A DNA stretch of 59,956 nucleotides from DASRHT01 sp035293765 (lineage in GTDB: Bacteria > Chloroflexota > Ktedonobacteria > Ktedonobacterales > Ktedonobacteraceae). A model generated the notes under the pieces. It had not been told where the DNA came from. It searched no databases and saw nothing but the letters and a program-made list of their open reading frames with translations. Below, piece by piece: positions 7,440 through 15,984 of the stretch; positions within the stretch are counted from its first letter, which is position 1, and each line of letters starts with the position of its first letter. Position numbers and translations under genes: made by a program. The stretch spans positions 1 through 59,956 of the forward strand of contig DATGMF010000069.1 of the NCBI GenBank assembly GCA_035293765.1. Direction: 5' to 3'.

Positions 7440-8147
7440 TCAGCTTGAAATGGCTGGTGTGCTGGCATCCAGTATACAGGCTTTGAAACATCCTCCTGCA
7501 TATGTTGCCAGCAGAACCTGTAAATCATTGAGCGCCGCTGCGATATCATGATGCCCTTCATCGTGATGTGCTTCAATGGTAATAATGGCGCTGGTCGTAT
7601 CTACTCGTGCCGCACTCTGCTCGCTCTGACGCCAGCACCAGCGACGCGCCAGCACTGTACCAGTTTCGTCGGAGAAGATGACCTCGCCCGGCTCCGGGTA
7701 CTCCTCTTCGGTCTCTCCCAGCGTTGTGAAGCGTTCATTGCCCTCCGCAAAGCGAACGGTGACGACTCCCTGGATCGTCCGCGTATCAAACACGGCAACA
7801 GGCAGGCCATAACGAATGCTGACCAGGTTGCCAAGATCAACCAGCGCGTTGATGCAGGGGATGTCACCTTTTTTGGTTAAGCGGCGCAATAGCGCCTCCG
7901 CCGCACAGCGATATTGCGTTGGCATCACGCCAAAGGTGCTAAAAGCGCGGCGCCATGCCGCTATCGAGGCGAGCCGGCTTAGCGGCGTATCGCCAATACG
8001 CTCAAGCGTGGCCCGCTGTTCCTCCTGAAATGCGGCGCGCAAACCGTCAGGCGTGGGACCATTGGTCATCCCATCAGCCAGAATGACCCCGCCGACGATC
8101 TTTGGATAGCGCGCGAGAATAGCTGGATGGTATTGAAATGTGCTCAT
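7440..8147 (-). CDS. B3/B4 (tRNA-editing-like) domain protein within the trp operon
   Basis: A 235-residue protein of the B3/B4 fold, the domain that in phenylalanyl-tRNA synthetase beta subunits hydrolyses mischarged aminoacyl-tRNA and that also exists free-standing. Recognisable pieces are WRRAFSTFGVMPTQYRCAAEALLRR, then IPCINALVDLGNLVSIRYGLPVAVFD, the family signature, and GEVIFSDETGTVLARRWCWRQS near the middle. It starts 14 bases after the trpB stop and ends 36 bases before trpA, so it is embedded in the operon. The substrate is unknown; clearance of a mischarged or modified tRNA, or a free amino-acid sensor role, is inference. Confidence 0.85.
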   Translation of the reverse strand: MSTFQYHPAILARYPKIVGGVILADGMTNGPTPDGLRAAFQEEQRATLERIGDTPLSRLASIAAWRRAFSTFGVMPTQYRCAAEALLRRLTKKGDIPCINALVDLGNLVSIRYGLPVAVFDTRTIQGVVTVRFAEGNERFTTLGETEEEYPEPGEVIFSDETGTVLARRWCWRQSEQSAARVDTTSAIITIEAHHDEGHHDIAAALNDLQVLLATYAGGCFKACILDASTPAISS

Positions 8148-8161
8148 AACTTATTCCTGGC

Positions 8162-9424
8162 TTACTGCTGTAAATCGACGTTAAGAGCCTTCGCCACCGT
8201 TAACATGTCCTTGTCGCCACGCCCGGATAAATTGACGATGATGAGCGAGCCTGCTGGAATCTTGCCCTGTTCGCCTATCTCCAGGAGGTACCCTAGCGCG
8301 TGAGCCGGCTCCAGGGCAGGAATGATGCCCTCGGTCTGGCTCAAGAGTTGCAGTCCGCGCAGCGCCGTTGCATCGTCTGCCGAGACGTAGCTGGCGCGCC
8401 CCGTCTCTTTCATATAGCTATGCTCTGGCCCCACACCGGGATAATCCAGGCCCGCTGAGATGCTATGGGTATCGAGTACCTGTCCGTCTTCGTTTTGTAG
8501 CAGATAGCTGAGTGCGCCGTGCAGCACGCCGGGCCTGCCCGCGACCAGCGTCGAGGCATGCTGTCCCGTTGCCAGGCCGGAGCCGCCTGCTTCTACGCCG
8601 ATAAGTTGTACCGCCGGTGCATCGGCGAAAGGATAAAAGATGCCGATGGCATTGCTCCCACCACCAACGCACGCCAGCACCATATCAGGAAGCCGGCCCT
8701 CCTGCTGTAATATCTGCTCACGCGCCTCCAGTCCGATGACTGATTGATAATCGCGTACGATGCGTGGATAGGGATGTGGTCCTACGGCAGAGCCAATCAG
8801 ATAAAAGGTCGTCTCTACGTTCGTTACCCAGTCGCGAATGGCCTCATTAATGGCATCTTTCAGCGTGCGCGTGCCGTTGGAGACGGGACGAACTTCTGCC
8901 CCCAGCAGCTTCATGCGGAAAACGTTAAGCGATTGGCGCTCAATATCGACCTCGCCCATATAGACAATGCATTCGAGGCCGAGCATCGCGCACACCGTTG
9001 CGGTCGCTACGCCGTGCTGACCCGCGCCTGTTTCAGCGATGATGCGCTTCTTGCCCATATTTTTAGCCAGCAACCCTTGCCCGAGCGCGTTATTGATCTT
9101 ATGTGCGCCGGTATGGGCCAGGTCCTCGCGTTTCAGATAGACTTTCACGCCGGAGCCGATCTGTGCGGAGAAGCGGGGAACGTAATGGAGCGTCGTCGGT
9201 CGTCCCACATAGCTCTGTAACTGGTGACGCAATTCAGCCTGGAAAGCCGTGTCGCTCAATGAACTCTGGTAGGCCGTTTCCAGTTCCGTCAGAGCTGCCA
9301 TTAAGCTTTCAGGGACGAATCTGCCGCCAAATGCGCCAAAGCGTCCCCGCTCGTCTGGATAGCGGTTATGCTGGTAGAAAGGTCTGGCCGTGTCGCCGAG
9401 AGCTCCCTTATCCTGTGTTTGCAT
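8162..9424 (-). CDS. trpB: Tryptophan synthase beta chain (TrpB1)
   Basis: PLP enzyme joining indole and serine to make tryptophan. With 420 residues, it has all TrpB1 landmarks: FGAFGGRFVPE at the start, KREDLAHTGAHKINNALGQ with the PLP Lys, ETGAGQHGVATATVCA, CVGGGSNAIGIF for phosphate binding, and GLDYPGVGPEHSY, the COMM-domain sequence that contacts TrpA. This is the alpha-dependent partner of the trpA in the same operon; a second, TrpB2-type enzyme is at 37942-39312. The upstream junction with trpCF contains a palindromic repeat. Confidence 0.97.
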   Translation of the reverse strand: MQTQDKGALGDTARPFYQHNRYPDERGRFGAFGGRFVPESLMAALTELETAYQSSLSDTAFQAELRHQLQSYVGRPTTLHYVPRFSAQIGSGVKVYLKREDLAHTGAHKINNALGQGLLAKNMGKKRIIAETGAGQHGVATATVCAMLGLECIVYMGEVDIERQSLNVFRMKLLGAEVRPVSNGTRTLKDAINEAIRDWVTNVETTFYLIGSAVGPHPYPRIVRDYQSVIGLEAREQILQQEGRLPDMVLACVGGGSNAIGIFYPFADAPAVQLIGVEAGGSGLATGQHASTLVAGRPGVLHGALSYLLQNEDGQVLDTHSISAGLDYPGVGPEHSYMKETGRASYVSADDATALRGLQLLSQTEGIIPALEPAHALGYLLEIGEQGKIPAGSLIIVNLSGRGDKDMLTVAKALNVDLQQ

Positions 9425-9482
9425 AGCTCAAAAGCTTCTTTCTACGTTCTATTCCGTACGGTCTTGAAATTCCACCAACGCT

Positions 9483-9533
9483 GTAGGGGCAATCCCTTGC
9501 GGTTGCCCAGGGCAGGGGCGAGCGCGCCCCTAC
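9483..9533. repeat. GTAGGGGC-type palindrome between trpCF and trpB, copy 3
   Basis: GTAGGGGC (9483-9490) and GCCCCTAC (9526-9533) bound a C/G-rich interior, the best-formed copy in the window. The minus-strand TAG inside the terminal GTAGGGGC is the trpCF stop codon (9532-9530). Confidence 0.8.
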
Positions 9534-10948
9534 ATGCGGAAAGGAATTGCCTGCATAAATGCCTGTATTTTGCCGGAATCTTTCTGTTTATTCGTCTCGA
9601 CGCCGCTGCTGACATCAACACCCCAGGGGTGAACCTGCTGGATTGCCTGCGCCACGTTTTCAGGCGTCAACCCGCCTGCAAGCAAGACGCGGCTCTGCCG
9701 GGCCGCTTTACAGGCGAGGCTCCAATCGTGGGTGATACCGCTTCCCCCCCATTCAGGCGTCGGCGTGTCGAGTAAAAGCCGCCAGGCTGTCTGGCTGTAT
9801 TCCGCCACCATAGCCAGATCCGTTTCGTCGCCGATATGGAGCGCCTTGATAACAGGTCGTTTGATCTGCTGGCAGAAGTCAGGTGACTCTGTACTATGTA
9901 ACTGAACGAAGTGCAGCCCGGCCTGTTCCGCCGCATCGTTAATAAATGCCGCCTCTTTATTGACAAATACTCCGACTACATCAGGCAATGTCTGTCCTGA
10001 GGACAGATGGGTATAGCTTGCATCCAGCAACGAACGAACGGCCTGCGGTGAGATGTAGCGATGGCTGGGTTCGTAAAATATAAAGCCGAGCATATCGGCT
10101 CCTGCATTGACGGCGGCGTTGATGTGCTCAACTGTGCGCAGACCACATATTTTTACCTGGATGCTTTGATTGACCGCTGTCAGCAGCATATGCATCTGGG
10201 CGGGCACATCGTTCGAGACGACCAGCGACTCGCCCACCAGCATGCCCTGTACATCGTAACGTGCCAGGCGACGGGCGTCCGCTGCTGTATGAATGCCACT
10301 TTCAGCAATCACCACGCGATCAGGCGGGATCAATGGGCGTATCTCACGAATCAGATAAGGGTTCATCTGGAAGGTCACCAGGTCGCGGCTATTGACGCCG
10401 ATGACAACTGCCCCCGCCTCAATCGCTCGCATTGCCTCCTCGCGGCTGTGAACTTCAACCAGGCTACGCATATGCAGCTCGTTTGCTAGGCGTAGCAGAC
10501 GCCGCAACTGGTCATCGTCCAGGATGGCGCAGATAAGTAGAATGGCGTCCGCTCCCCACGCTCGCGCCTCGTAGACCTGGTACTCGTCCACAATAAAATC
10601 TTTGCGCAGCACCGGCACGCTAACGGCTGCTTTAATCGCCGTCAGGTAATCGGGCGAGCCTAGAAAGAAGTGTGGCTCTGTCAGTACCGAGATGGCAGCA
10701 GCTCCGTTTGCCTCGTATGTACGCGCCAGCTCGACAGGATCGAGGTGAGGGGCCAGCATACCTTTTGAGGGCGATGCTCGCTTGACCTCGGCAATGATAT
10801 GCACCTGTGAACGTGGTGCGAACGCCTCCACCAGGTCGCGCGGCCTCGGCTGTTCCAGTGCTCGTCTCCGTAGCTCCTCCAGCGGATAGGCACGTTTACG
10901 CTCCTCCAGGTCTGCGCGCGTTTGAGCAACAATGCGGTCAAGAAACAT
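9530..10948 (-). CDS. trpCF: Fused indole-3-glycerol phosphate synthase / phosphoribosylanthranilate isomerase
   Basis: A 472-residue fusion of two consecutive tryptophan-pathway enzymes. Residues 1-260 are TrpC: IIAEVKRASPSKG with the catalytic Lys, PVLRKDFIVDEYQVYEARA, VIGVNSRDL, and VIAESGI. Residues 265-472 are TrpF: VKICGLRTVEHINAA with the catalytic Cys, DMLGFIFYEPSHRYI, VGVFVNK, LHFVQLHSTE, LLDTPTP with the catalytic Asp, and VDVSSGVETNKQKDSGKI. The order TrpC-TrpF is the same as in enterobacteria. It lies 3 bases from trpD, so is translationally close, and its stop codon comes from the neighbouring repeat. Confidence 0.96.
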   Translation of the reverse strand: MFLDRIVAQTRADLEERKRAYPLEELRRRALEQPRPRDLVEAFAPRSQVHIIAEVKRASPSKGMLAPHLDPVELARTYEANGAAAISVLTEPHFFLGSPDYLTAIKAAVSVPVLRKDFIVDEYQVYEARAWGADAILLICAILDDDQLRRLLRLANELHMRSLVEVHSREEAMRAIEAGAVVIGVNSRDLVTFQMNPYLIREIRPLIPPDRVVIAESGIHTAADARRLARYDVQGMLVGESLVVSNDVPAQMHMLLTAVNQSIQVKICGLRTVEHINAAVNAGADMLGFIFYEPSHRYISPQAVRSLLDASYTHLSSGQTLPDVVGVFVNKEAAFINDAAEQAGLHFVQLHSTESPDFCQQIKRPVIKALHIGDETDLAMVAEYSQTAWRLLLDTPTPEWGGSGITHDWSLACKAARQSRVLLAGGLTPENVAQAIQQVHPWGVDVSSGVETNKQKDSGKIQAFMQAIPFRM

Positions 10949-10951
10949 AGA

Positions 10952-11995
10952 TCACCTATCCTGAGCCTGAGAGCAGGCAATAACGTCTTCCAGCTTGTCG
11001 GTTGCTTTGCCTTCGCGTAATGTGGCTCGCGCTAACTTCACGCCATCGGCAAGCGATGCCACCTGCTCACTTGCCAGCAAGGCCGCCCCCGCGTTTAAGC
11101 ACAACATCTGAGTAGTTGGCGTATCGACATAGTTTCCCAGCAGATCGCGCAACATAGCCGCGTTATGAGCCGGGTCCCCGCCCTTGAATGCTTGCGGGTC
11201 TGTATGGCTGGTAAGTCCCACCTGCTCTGGCGTAATCGTATACTCACGCAGTTCCTGGCCGTGACGCACCTCGCAGATGCGCGTCGGCGCGCTCAGGGAG
11301 CATTCATCAATGCCATCCTCCCCGTGAACAATCAATGCATGGCGGCAGCCGAGCAGTAACAGGACCTCGCCCATCTTGCGCAGCAGCGAGCTATCGGCAA
11401 CGCCGAGCATCTGATAGCGGGCGTGAGCGGGATTAGTTAATGGGCCAAGAATGTTAAATACCGTGCGAATGCCAATTTCACGACGCGTCGGGCCAACATA
11501 TTTCATGGCGGGGTGGTACGCTTGCGCAAACATAAAGCCAAAGCCAACCTGCTGCACGCAGCGCGCTACCTGCTCGGGGCCGAGGTCAATCTTCACTCCC
11601 AGTGCCTCCAGCACATCGGCGCTGCCGCAGCGGCTGGTAGCTGAACGGTTGCCATGCTTGGCGATAGCTGCGCCGGCAGCCGCGGCGAGAATGCCTGCCG
11701 CTGTCGAGAAATTGAACGTACCAGCTCCATCGCCGCCGGTCCCACAGGTATCCATAGCGCGCTCCGCTACCTGCTCTTCCAGGTGAACGCGTACAGCTTT
11801 TTCACGCATAACTCGCGCCAGTCCCGCCAGCTCTTCAATGGTCTCCCCTCCTGGCCGCAGTCGGAGCGCCGTGAGGAAAGCTCCTATCTGCGATGGAGTC
11901 GCAACACCCGTCATAATCTCCTCCATAACGGATGCCGCTTCTGTCTCGCTCAGTAGCGCGCCAGCCGCGATATGCGCAATCGCTTCTCGAATCAT
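10952..11995 (-). CDS. trpD: Anthranilate phosphoribosyltransferase
   Basis: Transfers the phosphoribosyl group of PRPP to anthranilate. The 347-residue protein has a helical N-terminal domain and the PRPP-binding CGTGGDGAGTFNFSTAAG motif, followed by KHGNRSATSRCGSADVLEALG and the metal-binding GEDGIDECS stretch. The ATG overlaps the trpG stop by four bases (ATGA), a classic translational-coupling arrangement preserved even though trpG has acquired a repeat-derived tail. Confidence 0.96.
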   Translation of the reverse strand: MIREAIAHIAAGALLSETEAASVMEEIMTGVATPSQIGAFLTALRLRPGGETIEELAGLARVMREKAVRVHLEEQVAERAMDTCGTGGDGAGTFNFSTAAGILAAAAGAAIAKHGNRSATSRCGSADVLEALGVKIDLGPEQVARCVQQVGFGFMFAQAYHPAMKYVGPTRREIGIRTVFNILGPLTNPAHARYQMLGVADSSLLRKMGEVLLLLGCRHALIVHGEDGIDECSLSAPTRICEVRHGQELREYTITPEQVGLTSHTDPQAFKGGDPAHNAAMLRDLLGNYVDTPTTQMLCLNAGAALLASEQVASLADGVKLARATLREGKATDKLEDVIACSQAQDR

Positions 11996-12753
11996 CTTGT
12001 GGCCCTCCTTTGAGATGTGGTCAGCAGGATGTCCGGGTTTGATCCCGGGTTTATCCCCAGATTTGATCCCAGGGCGGGGGCAAGCCCTATCCTTCTATCC
12101 AGCCGACCAACGCCGCTCTCGCAGCTAGCTTCGCTCAGGTCGGCTGCAAGGAAGGCCCCTACAGCCTCCGCCCTTATCCTGATTGGCCCTTGCCCGGTTA
12201 AAAAATTTTGTAAGAGTGTTTTGCCTACCGGCGTCATGATCGATTCGGGATGGAACTGCACTCCTTCAACGGGATAGTGGCGGTGACGCAGCCCCATCAC
12301 CAGGCCGTCTTCTGTCTCGGCTGTAACCTCTAATTCTGGCGGTAATGAGCTCCTTTCGACGATAAGGCTGTGATAGCGGTTGGCTATAAACGGTTGTGGC
12401 AGATCGTGAAAAACTCCCTCGTTGTGATGATAGATCAACGAGGTTTTGCCGTGCATCAACTCGGGCGCCCGTACCACGCGTCCACCGTAGACCTGCCCGA
12501 TGGCTTGATGGCCGAGGCAGACACCAAGCAAGGGAATATGTTGTCCAAATGTCTCGATGATTTTACAGGAAAGCCCTGCTTCGTCAGGTGTGCATGGTCC
12601 TGGCGAGATAACAATGCGCTCAGGTTGCATCGCCGCAATTTCAGCGAGCGTTACCTTATCATTGCGACGCACCGAGATCTCTGCTCCTAGCTCTGAGAGG
12701 TACTGGTGCAGGTTATAAGTAAAGCTGTCATAGTTATCGATTAATAACAACAT
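11992..12753 (-). CDS. trpG: Anthranilate synthase glutamine amidotransferase, C-terminally extended
   Basis: Supplies ammonia from glutamine to TrpE. Class I amidotransferase features: MLLLIDNYDSFTYNL start, SPGPCTPDEAG, LLGVCLGHQAIGQ with the nucleophile Cys, and GVQFHPES with the catalytic His. The ATG at 12753 lies inside the 3' end of trpE and follows GAGGAGGAG. The protein is 253 residues, about 60 longer than usual: after FLTGQGPI the tail is low-complexity and is encoded by the composite repeat at 12070-12162. The stop overlaps the trpD start (ATGA). Confidence 0.95.
   Translation of the reverse strand: MLLLIDNYDSFTYNLHQYLSELGAEISVRRNDKVTLAEIAAMQPERIVISPGPCTPDEAGLSCKIIETFGQHIPLLGVCLGHQAIGQVYGGRVVRAPELMHGKTSLIYHHNEGVFHDLPQPFIANRYHSLIVERSSLPPELEVTAETEDGLVMGLRHRHYPVEGVQFHPESIMTPVGKTLLQNFLTGQGPIRIRAEAVGAFLAADLSEASCESGVGRLDRRIGLAPALGSNLGINPGSNPDILLTTSQRRATR
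12070..12162. repeat. Composite repeat in trpG 3' end: GTAGGGGC arms plus stem-loop, copy 4
   Basis: On the minus strand it starts GTAGGGGC (12162-12155) and ends GGGCTTGCCCCCGCCCTG (12087-12070), like copy 7, but between these lies a stem-loop: CAGCCGACC/GGTCGGCTG arms (12146-12138 and 12108-12100) around a 29-base loop. The same loop, 26 of 29 bases identical, occurs at 26123-26151 with a different but perfectly paired stem. Confidence 0.75.
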
Positions 12754-14380
12754 GGCTCTCCTCCTCGCTAAATTGTTCGCAGTTGCCTTCTTGATAACGA
12801 CGTTCCTGCGCAATTTTCTCGGCCTCATCAAGGGCACGCAGCAAAGCTCTGGCTTTATTCAGGCTTTCCTGGTATTCACCAGCAGGACTGGAATCAGCCA
12901 CCACGCCACCGCCAGCTTGAATGTAAGCTCGACCGTTTTTAACCACCATTGTACGTAAAGCAATAGCAGTTTCCTGGTTGCCGGAATGGCTAAAGTACCC
13001 GACCGCGCCGCCGTACACGCCCCGCTGTTCTCCTTCCAACTCACTGATAATCTCCATCGCCCGGATCTTCGGCGCACCCGAAACGGTGCCTGCCGGGAAG
13101 CCCGCTCGCAAAGCGTCAAAGGGGCTGGTATCTTCGCGCAGTTTTCCTGTGACGTTTGAAACGAGATGCATCACATGCGAGTAGCGTTCGATCTCCATAA
13201 ACTCGCTAATCTGCACGCTGCCCGGTGTACTGACACGCCCGACATCGTTGCGAGCAAGGTCGAGCAGCATGATATGTTCCGCCCGCTCTTTAGGGTCATC
13301 CTTTAATTCCTGCGCCAGCAGATTATCACTATGCGGATCGCTACCGCGCGGGCGGGTTCCCGCGATAGGTCTGATCGTCACCTCTTGATCTTCGAAGCGC
13401 ACCAGTAGTTCCGGTGAAGCTCCCACAATATGGAAGTCGTCCAGGTCAAGGAAGAACATATAGGGCGATGGATTGATGGCCCGCAACGCACGATAAATGG
13501 TCAGCGGAGAGGCGTTGACATGGCGGCTCAGGCGCTGCGAGGGCACCACCTGGAAAATGTCGCCCGCGCGAATATATTCGATTGAGCGGCGCACCATCTC
13601 TTCGAATGCCTCCTGCGTCCGATTAGAGGTCACGCGTAGCGCCTCTGGATCGTCCACCACCTCCGGCTCTTGAGGCAGGCATACGGGTGAGCGCAAACGG
13701 CGTTGTACATCCTCAATCACTGCGCATCCGCGTCGATACTCCGCTGCGAGATCGGGCTTATCAAGGTGAAGATGCGTAATAATCCTGACCCGATGCTTCA
13801 CATGGTCGAAGGCCAGCACCGTCTCCGTAAAGCAGAAGACGGCCAGGGGCAGATCAAGCGTATTTTGTTCGGGCACGGGCAGATGCTCGAAGCGGGCCAC
13901 CGCGTCGTAGGCCAGGTAGCCAACTGCTCCGCCATGAAACACTGGGAGTTCGTTTTGTCCCCCTTTGGGAGGCATGATCAGGCGGTATCGCCCCAGTTCC
14001 GCCTCCACAAACGTAAGAGGGTCGAAGCATGGCACCGTTTCAATCCTGGCACAGGGGCTCGTCTCATTGTGTTCGTCCTGGATTTTATAGAGCGTCGCCT
14101 CTTCGCCGCGGTGAAGCATTACCATATAGGGATCGATGCCGATAAAGGAATAGCGAGCGATACGCTCACCGCCGGTAACGCTCTCAAGCAGAAAGCTGTA
14201 TGGACGCTGAGCGGTCTTGCAATAGGCCGATATAGGCGTTTCCATATCCGCCAGGATGTCGCAATAAAGCGGAAGAAGCGGTTGGGCCTGCGAGGTAGCC
14301 GCGAGGGACTCGGTAATGGATGGTCCATCCATTGCCGAGTCGCGCAATTGCCTGACCTCTTCGTATGTTGGATAAAACAT
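12734..14380 (-). CDS. trpE: Anthranilate synthase component I
   Basis: Converts chorismate plus ammonia to anthranilate, with TrpG. The 548-residue protein carries the N-terminal tryptophan-inhibition region (YSFLLESVTGGERIARYSFIG, including the LLES motif that binds feedback tryptophan) and the chorismate-binding domain: GDIFQVVPSQRL, PSPYMFFLDL, RPIAGTRPRG, DLARNDVGRV, SHVMHLVSNVTG, GTVSGAPKIRAMEIISELE and GGGVVADSSPAGEYQE. It starts 29 bases after trpS and overlaps trpG by 20 bases. Confidence 0.97.
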   Translation of the reverse strand: MFYPTYEEVRQLRDSAMDGPSITESLAATSQAQPLLPLYCDILADMETPISAYCKTAQRPYSFLLESVTGGERIARYSFIGIDPYMVMLHRGEEATLYKIQDEHNETSPCARIETVPCFDPLTFVEAELGRYRLIMPPKGGQNELPVFHGGAVGYLAYDAVARFEHLPVPEQNTLDLPLAVFCFTETVLAFDHVKHRVRIITHLHLDKPDLAAEYRRGCAVIEDVQRRLRSPVCLPQEPEVVDDPEALRVTSNRTQEAFEEMVRRSIEYIRAGDIFQVVPSQRLSRHVNASPLTIYRALRAINPSPYMFFLDLDDFHIVGASPELLVRFEDQEVTIRPIAGTRPRGSDPHSDNLLAQELKDDPKERAEHIMLLDLARNDVGRVSTPGSVQISEFMEIERYSHVMHLVSNVTGKLREDTSPFDALRAGFPAGTVSGAPKIRAMEIISELEGEQRGVYGGAVGYFSHSGNQETAIALRTMVVKNGRAYIQAGGGVVADSSPAGEYQESLNKARALLRALDEAEKIAQERRYQEGNCEQFSEEESHVVINR

Positions 14381-14409
14381 ACCCTTGTTCTCCCCTTGAA
14401 CAGGGCTGG

Positions 14410-15453
14410 TTATCCCAGCCCTATAACTTCCTTCACGCGTTGTAACGTCGCCGCCGCTATCGGGCGTACCTCGTCTGCCCCTTGCTTGAGAATGCTCTCT
14501 AATGAGGCAATGTCGTTGATATACTCGTAATAGCGGTGTTGGATTGGTTGCAGCGTCTCGACCAGCCGTTCAGTGAGGGCCGCTTTGAAATCACCATAGC
14601 CTTTGCCCGCGAACTCCGCCTCAATCTCCTGATCGGGCTGCCCGGTCAGCAACTGGTAGATCGTCAGCAGGTTAGTGATGCCGGGCCGTTCGGGATCGAA
14701 TGCGACCAGGCGCTGCGAATCGGTGGTGGCCCGTCCGATCTTCTGCTTGATCGTCTTAGGGTCGTCCAGCAGGTTAATGCGCGAACTCGGGTTAGCATCG
14801 CTCTTACTCATCTTCTTCGTCGGGTCATCAAGCGACATGATCCGTGCCCCAGTTGCGCGAATCTGCCCCTCTGGAATGGTGAACACCTGCTGCTTGTACA
14901 TGCTGTTGAAGCGTTGCGCCAGGTCGCGCGTGAACTCGATATGCTGGCGCTGGTCATCGCCAACAGGTACAAAGTGGGTTTGATACAACAGGATGTCGCA
15001 GGCCATCAGCACCGGATAGCAGTAGAGCCCGGTCCCCACTGTCTCAGGATTTTCGTCCGCCTTCGTCTTGAACTGAGTCATGCGGTTGAGCCATCCCATC
15101 GGGGCGAAACACTCCATGATCCAGCTCATCTCTGCATGTTCATGTACATGTGACTGCACGAATAATTTACAATAGCGGGTATCGAGTCCGCAGGCGAGAT
15201 AGAGCGCGGCCAGCTTGCGCGTGGTGCTATGCAACTCTTTGGGATCAATGGGCAAAGTGATCGCGTGTAGATCGACGATACAGAAAATGTTATCAAACTG
15301 AGCCTGCGCCCCTGCCCAGTTACGGATAGCGCCCAGGTAGTTGCCTAAATGGATATTACCGGTTGGCTGCACGCCCGAAAAAACCCGCTTTTTCACCGGG
15401 GAACTTCCGCCACTTTGCTGTGTTCTGGCATTATGATCTGTACTAATGGTCAT
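14410..15453 (-). CDS. trpS: Tryptophanyl-tRNA synthetase
   Basis: Charges tRNA-Trp. Class I synthetase of 347 residues with VFSGVQPTGNIHLGNYLGA, containing the HIGH-like motif, and MSKSDANPSSRI, the KMSKS motif. I chose the ATG at 15453 because AAGGAGGAGG lies 5 bases before it; the longer frame would start inside a palindromic repeat. It is the first gene of the operon, directly downstream of the Trp T-box leader, so charging and synthesis of tryptophan are controlled together by uncharged tRNA-Trp. Confidence 0.96.
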   Translation of the reverse strand: MTISTDHNARTQQSGGSSPVKKRVFSGVQPTGNIHLGNYLGAIRNWAGAQAQFDNIFCIVDLHAITLPIDPKELHSTTRKLAALYLACGLDTRYCKLFVQSHVHEHAEMSWIMECFAPMGWLNRMTQFKTKADENPETVGTGLYCYPVLMACDILLYQTHFVPVGDDQRQHIEFTRDLAQRFNSMYKQQVFTIPEGQIRATGARIMSLDDPTKKMSKSDANPSSRINLLDDPKTIKQKIGRATTDSQRLVAFDPERPGITNLLTIYQLLTGQPDQEIEAEFAGKGYGDFKAALTERLVETLQPIQHRYYEYINDIASLESILKQGADEVRPIAAATLQRVKEVIGLG

Positions 15454-15478
15454 TGATACCTCCTCCTTGCCAGCGACC

Positions 15479-15510
15479 GTAGAGGCAGGGCTAGCCCCTG
15501 CCCAGGGCAA
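15479..15510. repeat. GTAGGGGC-type repeat in trpS leader, copy 5
   Basis: GTAGAGGCAGGGCTAGCCCC and CTGCCCAGGG form a degenerate copy of the dispersed palindrome between the T-box terminator and the trpS ribosome site. Confidence 0.6.
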
Positions 15511-15520
15511 CTAAAGTAAT

Positions 15521-15851
15521 AAAAAAAACGCCCTCATCCAATCAAGGACGAGAAGCGTAATTGCTTTCGTGGTACCACCCTGTTTCAGACTGCCTGCTAC
15601 CTGCAAATGCTTCAGGAGCTGGCAATCCCTCTTGCCGGATACACTGATGATATCCTGTCCTCAATAACGGGGGACATTCCGAAAGAGTCCTACTGATCCC
15701 ACGCTTTGCGTGTGGCGCGGAACGTTCGCTCTCCAGCTTCCAGGCCCATTCCATAACCTCGTGGTGTCGGGTTCCACCGGCCCCGACTCTCTGTGCCCAC
15801 GCGTTGCTATGTACTTTTCCTGTTCGCAGCTTTCAATATTTCTTTGTGCTT
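15521..15851 (-). promoter_or_regulatory. Tryptophan-specific T-box riboswitch with intrinsic terminator
   Basis: A leader of about 330 nt upstream of trpS. On the minus strand it contains the T-box core GGGTGGTACCACG (15580-15568), whose UGGN bulge pairs with the ACCA end of uncharged tRNA. It is followed by a terminator: CGCTTCTCGTCC (15557-15546), a 6-base loop, GGATGAGGGCG (15539-15529) and eight T. Upstream, stem I features are seen: an AGAG stretch, GGTGGAACCC, and a specifier loop reading GGAATGGGCC, where TGG (15748-15746) is the Trp codon. Uncharged tRNA-Trp should stabilise the antiterminator and switch on the operon. Confidence 0.93.
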
Positions 15852-15858
15852 GTGAAGT

Positions 15859-15887
15859 AGTATAGATGGAATTCAGGCACATGTCAA
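15859..15887 (-). promoter_or_regulatory. Promoter of the trpS-trp operon
   Basis: TTGACA (15887-15882), 17-bp spacer, TATACT (15864-15859): a near-perfect sigma-70 promoter placing the transcript start just before the T-box stem I. Confidence 0.9.
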
Positions 15888-15984
15888 GAGGTGCGGCAGG
15901 TTGTTTATGAGTTTTTCATACACATCTCTTGCCATGCACCGGCCTGAGATGGGGGAGCATCAGCTTTACTGACGCCCCCGGCAT

